8,623 bases of DNA from an uncultured Klebsiella sp. (GTDB lineage: Bacteria; Pseudomonadota; Gammaproteobacteria; Enterobacterales; Enterobacteriaceae): contig CABUCP010000105.1 of the NCBI GenBank assembly GCA_902490055.1, positions 1 through 8,623 of the forward strand, given 5' to 3'. Shown one piece after another: positions 6,128 to 8,623 of this stretch. Each line of letters starts with the position of its first letter. Within the stretch, counting starts at the first letter, position 1. A model generated the notes under the pieces. It searched no databases and was not told the DNA's origin. It worked only from the letters and a program-made list of their open reading frames with translations. Position numbers and translations under genes: made by a program.

Positions 6128-7030
6128 ATGGGTTCCAGCAAAAGAGGGATGTTGAACGTATTGATCGCCGCCGTCCTGTGGGGCAGTTCCGGGGTCTGCG
6201 CGCAGTACATTATGCAGCAAAGTCAGATGTCATCACCCTATCTGACCATGATCCGCCTGCTGTTCGCCGGGCTGATTCTGCTGATGCTCGCTTTCGTTCA
6301 CGGCGATAAAATTTTCCGCGTGCTGCAAAACCGCAAAGACGCGCTCAGCCTGCTGTTTTTCTCACTGGTCGGCGCGTTAACCGTACAGTACACCTTCCTG
6401 ATGACCATCGAGAAGTCGAACGCCGCTACCGCTACGGTACTGCAATTTTTGTCGCCGACGATTATCGTCGCCTGGTTCGCGCTGGCGCGTAAGGCGCGGC
6501 CCAGCCCCTTTGTGCTGCTGGCGATTGGTACCTCGCTGGCCGGCACCTTCCTGCTGGTCACCCATGGCAATCCGACCTCGCTCTCCATCTCGCCGGCGGC
6601 GCTGTTCTGGGGGATCGCCTCTGCCTTCGCGGCGGCGTTTTATACCACCTATCCCTCAACGCTTATCGCCCGCTACGGCACGTTGCCGATCGTCGGCTGG
6701 AGCATGCTGATCGGCGGGGCGATGCTACTGCCGTTCTACGGCAGCCAGGGCGCCAACTTCGTAGTGAACGGCCGCCTGCTGCTGGCGTTTTTCTACCTGG
6801 TGGTGATCGGCACCTCGCTGACGTTCAGCCTGTACCTTAACGGCGCGCAGAAAATCGGCGGCGCGAAAGCCGGGATCCTCAGCTGCGCCGAGCCGCTGAG
6901 CAGCGCCCTGCTCTCCCTTCTGCTGCTGGGTATTACCTTTACCCTACCGGATTGGCTGGGGACGCTGCTCATTCTGTCCTCGGTCATACTCATCGCCATC
7001 GATTCACGGCGACGGGTGCGCGCGGCGTAA
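6128..7030 (+). CDS. yicL: YicL, EamA-family (DMT) inner-membrane transporter
   Basis: The 300-residue protein is very hydrophobic and consists of two EamA repeats (about 9-138 and 151-291), so ten membrane helices are expected. The N-terminus ([25 protein letters not shown]) and long central blocks ([76 protein letters not shown]) match E. coli YicL as I remember it. The carboxylate/amino acid/amine exporter annotation for that family is inherited and not proven. The C-terminus stops soon after the SRRRVRAA basic tail, slightly shorter than the E. coli protein. GAGGG lies four bases before the ATG. It sits between the AraC gene and yicS, all on the plus strand. No regulator specific to it is visible. 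Confidence 0.92.
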   Translation: MGSSKRGMLNVLIAAVLWGSSGVCAQYIMQQSQMSSPYLTMIRLLFAGLILLMLAFVHGDKIFRVLQNRKDALSLLFFSLVGALTVQYTFLMTIEKSNAATATVLQFLSPTIIVAWFALARKARPSPFVLLAIGTSLAGTFLLVTHGNPTSLSISPAALFWGIASAFAAAFYTTYPSTLIARYGTLPIVGWSMLIGGAMLLPFYGSQGANFVVNGRLLLAFFYLVVIGTSLTFSLYLNGAQKIGGAKAGILSCAEPLSSALLSLLLLGITFTLPDWLGTLLILSSVILIAIDSRRRVRAA

Positions 7031-7071
7031 TAGCAATTGGCTGATTTTAAACAACAAAAAATGCCTGACAT

Positions 7072-7100
7072 TTGCGCAATTCATCTGCTGCGCATATAGT
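7072..7100 (+). promoter_or_regulatory. promoter of yicS
   Basis: TATAGT (7095-7100, 5/6) lies 17 bp after TTGCGC (7072-7077, 3/6). The start point would be about 7107, giving a leader of about 25 nt. The palindrome TGCGCA occurs twice, at 7073-7078 and 7089-7094, one overlapping the -35 and one directly before the -10, so the promoter may be regulated. The surrounding 7031-7131 is otherwise non-coding. Confidence 0.5.
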
Positions 7101-7131
7101 TGACTGAAGCGAAAAGTGAAGGAGAAGCGCC

Positions 7132-7422
7132 ATGAAAGCGTGTTGGATGTTATGTCTGGTTACCGCCCTTAGCACAAGCGCGGCGTGGGCCGAATCACCG
7201 CTGCAAAGCCTGCAGTTCGAGCAGCAAAAGCAGCAGGTGTTAAAAGCGGTGAAGGAAAAATGCGCGCCGGCGAGCACCCTTAGCGATACCGATTTCGCAA
7301 ATCAGGTCCTCGCCTCGAAAGATAACCAAAGCCACGTTCGCGAAGCGACGCTGGCGAAAGAGCGCAATAATCAAAAAGGCTATCTGGCCGCCATTGATAA
7401 GATCCGCTGCCCGGGTAAATAA
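7132..7422 (+). CDS. yicS: YicS-like small exported protein
   Basis: This is a 96-residue protein with a Sec-type signal peptide (MKACWMLCLVTALSTSAAWA, predicted cleavage after AWA at residue 20). The mature part is about 76 residues, hydrophilic and mainly helical. It has two cysteines, C44 and C93, well placed for a periplasmic disulfide. There is no lipobox at the cleavage site. Conserved-looking pieces (AESP at the mature start, LSDTDFANQVLAS, HVREATLAKERNNQ, and a final CP) match E. coli YicS from memory. AAGGAG lies seven bases upstream of the ATG. It has its own promoter and is followed directly by a strong terminator, so it is probably monocistronic. The molecular function is unknown. 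Confidence 0.82.
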   Translation: MKACWMLCLVTALSTSAAWAESPLQSLQFEQQKQQVLKAVKEKCAPASTLSDTDFANQVLASKDNQSHVREATLAKERNNQKGYLAAIDKIRCPGK

Positions 7423-7435
7423 CTGTATGAATTAT

Positions 7436-7472
7436 AATAAAAAGCCGCCACCCAGAGCGACGGCTTTTTATT
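7436..7472. terminator. bidirectional intrinsic terminator
   Basis: Twelve perfectly paired bases (7436-7447 with 7461-7472) surround a 13-base loop. The GCCG/CGGC core is flanked by A-runs on one side and T-runs on the other, so the hairpin has a U-tract in both directions. It ends yicS (stop at 7422) on the plus strand and the LacI-family gene (stop at 7483) on the minus strand. Confidence 0.9.
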
Positions 7473-7482
7473 TTCCCCGCCG

Positions 7483-8418
7483 CTAGGGAATAATTAAGTC
7501 GCCGCGCAGCAGACTGCCGCCAGGGAGCTGGGTTTTCTCGGTCAGCCAGTTGATGATCCGCGAAGCCATCGCATCCATTGAATACTCGATAGCCGGAATA
7601 GTCGGAACGCCCGGCATCTGCAACGACCCCGCGAGGCTGAAGACCATCACTTTTTCCGGCACCGCGCGGTTAAACGCCTGCAGCTGCGGCACCACCCGCT
7701 GCGCCTGCTGCTCATCGCTCACCAGCAGCGCATTAAAATTCAGGGTAGTGGCGTTATTCACCAGCTCCTGCACCGCCACCGACGGCGAGGCGCTTTCCAG
7801 AAACACCAGATTGCGATTAAACGGCAGGAAATTTTTCTCCAGCGCATGCTTATAGCCCAGCAATACCTGGTCGGCGAAGCCGCTACCCTGCGGATGAATC
7901 AGCGCAATCTGCCGTCTCCCTTGGCTAATCAGGTAGTTACAGGCGGTTTCCGCAGCGAAAGCGTGATCGAACTGGATACTGTTTTCACCGTCGCTTTCCA
8001 GGCAGTCGATCAGCACCACGTCAGGGCGGTCTATCTGCAGCGGGAAGCGTGCGCCGATGATCAGCACGTCGTCGCACAAGCCGCAGGTGAGTTCATCCAG
8101 CGCGCTCATCACCTCGCCGCGGCTATTGGCGAAGCGCAGCAGCAGATGCTTTTGATGCTGGCTGAGCTGTTTTTCCAGGGCGTAGAGATAGCTGGTGGTC
8201 TGATTGATGTTGTCCTGCGCGCAAATCACGCCGATACAGCCGGTCGACTGGCTCAGTAAGGATTGGGCAATCATATTGGGCCGGTAGTTCAGCGTTTCCG
8301 CCGCCTGGAGCACCGCCTGACGGCTGGCCTCTTTTACCCCGCGCGAACCGCTCAGCACGCGCGAAACCGTGGCTTTCGATACCCCGGCTAACCGTGATAC
8401 ATCATTGATTGTCGACAT
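7483..8418 (-). CDS. LacI-family transcriptional regulator
   Basis: This 311-residue protein is a little shorter than the usual 330-340. Residues 2-26 are the LacI HTH (INDVSRLAGVSKATVSRVLSG), followed by the hinge region (NYRPNMIAQSLLSQST, 44-59). A periplasmic-binding-type effector domain follows (IGVICAQD from 62, IALIHPQGSGF, NALLVSDEQQA). Two effector contacts common in sugar-binding members look altered. The arginine three residues before the GY/GW motif is Val185, and the aspartate of the VIGFDD block is Ala263 (VMVFSLAG). The ligand may therefore not be a typical free sugar. AGGGGA lies six bases before the ATG. Upstream DNA carries likely operators for autoregulation and for control of a divergent gene to the right of the window. 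I cannot assign a specific symbol. Confidence 0.9.
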   Translation of the reverse strand: MSTINDVSRLAGVSKATVSRVLSGSRGVKEASRQAVLQAAETLNYRPNMIAQSLLSQSTGCIGVICAQDNINQTTSYLYALEKQLSQHQKHLLLRFANSRGEVMSALDELTCGLCDDVLIIGARFPLQIDRPDVVLIDCLESDGENSIQFDHAFAAETACNYLISQGRRQIALIHPQGSGFADQVLLGYKHALEKNFLPFNRNLVFLESASPSVAVQELVNNATTLNFNALLVSDEQQAQRVVPQLQAFNRAVPEKVMVFSLAGSLQMPGVPTIPAIEYSMDAMASRIINWLTEKTQLPGGSLLRGDLIIP

Positions 8419-8424
8419 CTTTTT

Positions 8425-8452
8425 TCCCCTGGCAGGGGCGGCTTAGCCCCTG
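8425..8452 (-). promoter_or_regulatory. leader with mutually exclusive hairpins at the LacI-family ribosome site
   Basis: In minus-strand order, segment A (CAGGGGC, 8446-8452), segment B (GCCCCTG, 8433-8439) and segment C (AGGGG, 8426-8430, part of the Shine-Dalgarno) occur in series. A pairs with B over 7 bp with a 6-base loop. B can instead pair with C over 5 bp with a 3-base loop, hiding the ribosome site. This is the layout of a translational switch. The pairing is seen directly and any function is inferred. Confidence 0.4.
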
Positions 8453-8477
8453 TAACGCTGTGTCCTGAATCGCTTCA

Positions 8478-8483
8478 ATTATA
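8478..8483 (-). promoter_or_regulatory. -10 element of the LacI-family gene
   Basis: A perfect TATAAT on the minus strand, placing the start near 8471 and giving a leader of about 53 nt that includes the hairpin segments. The -35 position is poor and lies over a GAAACGG half-site. A second candidate is TATACT (8493-8498) with TTTCCA (8517-8522) at an 18-bp spacing. Confidence 0.5.
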
Positions 8484-8499
8484 ACCAGCGGCAGTATAT

Positions 8500-8539
8500 C
8501 CGTTTCCTTTTTTATTTGGAAACCGATTTTCCGTTTCGG
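8500..8539. promoter_or_regulatory. cluster of LacI-family operator half-sites
   Basis: The half-site GAAACSG appears three times: minus strand at 8500-8506, plus strand at 8519-8525, minus strand at 8531-8537. The central site reads as an AAACCGATTT dyad with the CG centre typical of LacI-family operators (8520-8529), and GGAAA/TTTCC form exact arms at 8518-8522 and 8528-8532. The two outer copies are 31 bp apart, about three helical turns. Confidence 0.55.
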
Positions 8540-8562
8540 CAACAAACCACGCAAAATCGACA

Positions 8563-8590
8563 TAAATCTGTGAGCAAAATCTAATTAGTA
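8563..8590 (+). promoter_or_regulatory. possible CRP site for an off-window divergent operon
   Basis: TGTGA (8569-8573) followed by six bases and TCTAA (8580-8584) gives one perfect and one partial (3/5) CRP half, preceded by an A/T-rich flank. Next to LacI-type operators this suggests a catabolite-controlled operon starting right of the window. The ATG at 8603 opens only three codons and is not a gene start. Confidence 0.35.
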
Positions 8591-8623
8591 AGGCCGCTAA
8601 CAATGAGTTATTGACGGTGGTCA

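Noticed and set aside
7846..8259. 137-codon plus-strand frame opposite the LacI-family gene
   Set aside because: Shadow of the effector domain; no family resemblance and no promoter or ribosome site.
8603..8614. ATG near the right edge as the start of the divergent gene
   Set aside because: The frame is closed by TGA after three codons and no ribosome site precedes it. The divergent gene, if present, starts outside the window.

Overview
The window looks like chromosomal DNA of an enterobacterium from the Klebsiella/Raoultella/Enterobacter group. I base this on the GC-rich coding sequence, a typical enterobacterial REP palindrome near the left end, and two products that closely resemble the E. 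coli K-12 proteins YicL and YicS as I remember them. This assignment comes from recognition and no search was run. All ten genes appear intact. I see no insertion sequence, phage gene, tRNA, rRNA or CRISPR array. No gene-free stretch exceeds 300 bases. The longest is the 205-base regulatory region at 8419-8623.

Layout from left to right. Positions 1-160 are non-coding apart from a REP element. Next comes a divergent pair: a TetR-family repressor (minus strand) and a 14-TM DHA2 drug-efflux transporter (plus strand). They share an 80-bp AT-rich gap with a perfect 8-bp-arm inverted repeat that lies inside the repressor's own promoter. The transporter converges on a LysR-family regulator, and their stop codons share four bases. 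The LysR gene diverges from a two-gene operon with an ATGA overlap: an FMN-type split-barrel (PNPOx-like) protein with a leucine-zipper-like tail, and an NTF2-like DUF1348 protein. That operon converges on an AhpD-like carboxymuconolactone decarboxylase-family gene. The AhpD-like gene diverges from an AraC-family regulator resembling the hypochlorite sensor RclR. Then come yicL (EamA exporter), yicS (small exported protein), a strong bidirectional terminator, and a minus-strand LacI-family regulator. The upstream region of the LacI gene carries an operator cluster, a possible CRP site and a possible RNA switch. It probably drives a sugar or glycoside operon to the right of the window.

How the genes may work together (inference). 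The left part reads as a repressor-controlled efflux module. The middle part (3390-6065) puts a flavin-type protein, an NTF2-fold protein, a thiol peroxidase-like protein and a cysteine-containing AraC sensor side by side, which suggests an oxidant or electrophile response island under LysR and AraC control. The right part is yicL-yicS core-genome sequence followed by a catabolite-type regulator. The most useful leads are the RclR-like cysteine pair with its 21-bp-spaced direct repeat, the repressor and promoter architecture at 846-876, and the competing hairpins in the lacI-family leader. Nothing here amounts to a wholly new system on sequence alone.
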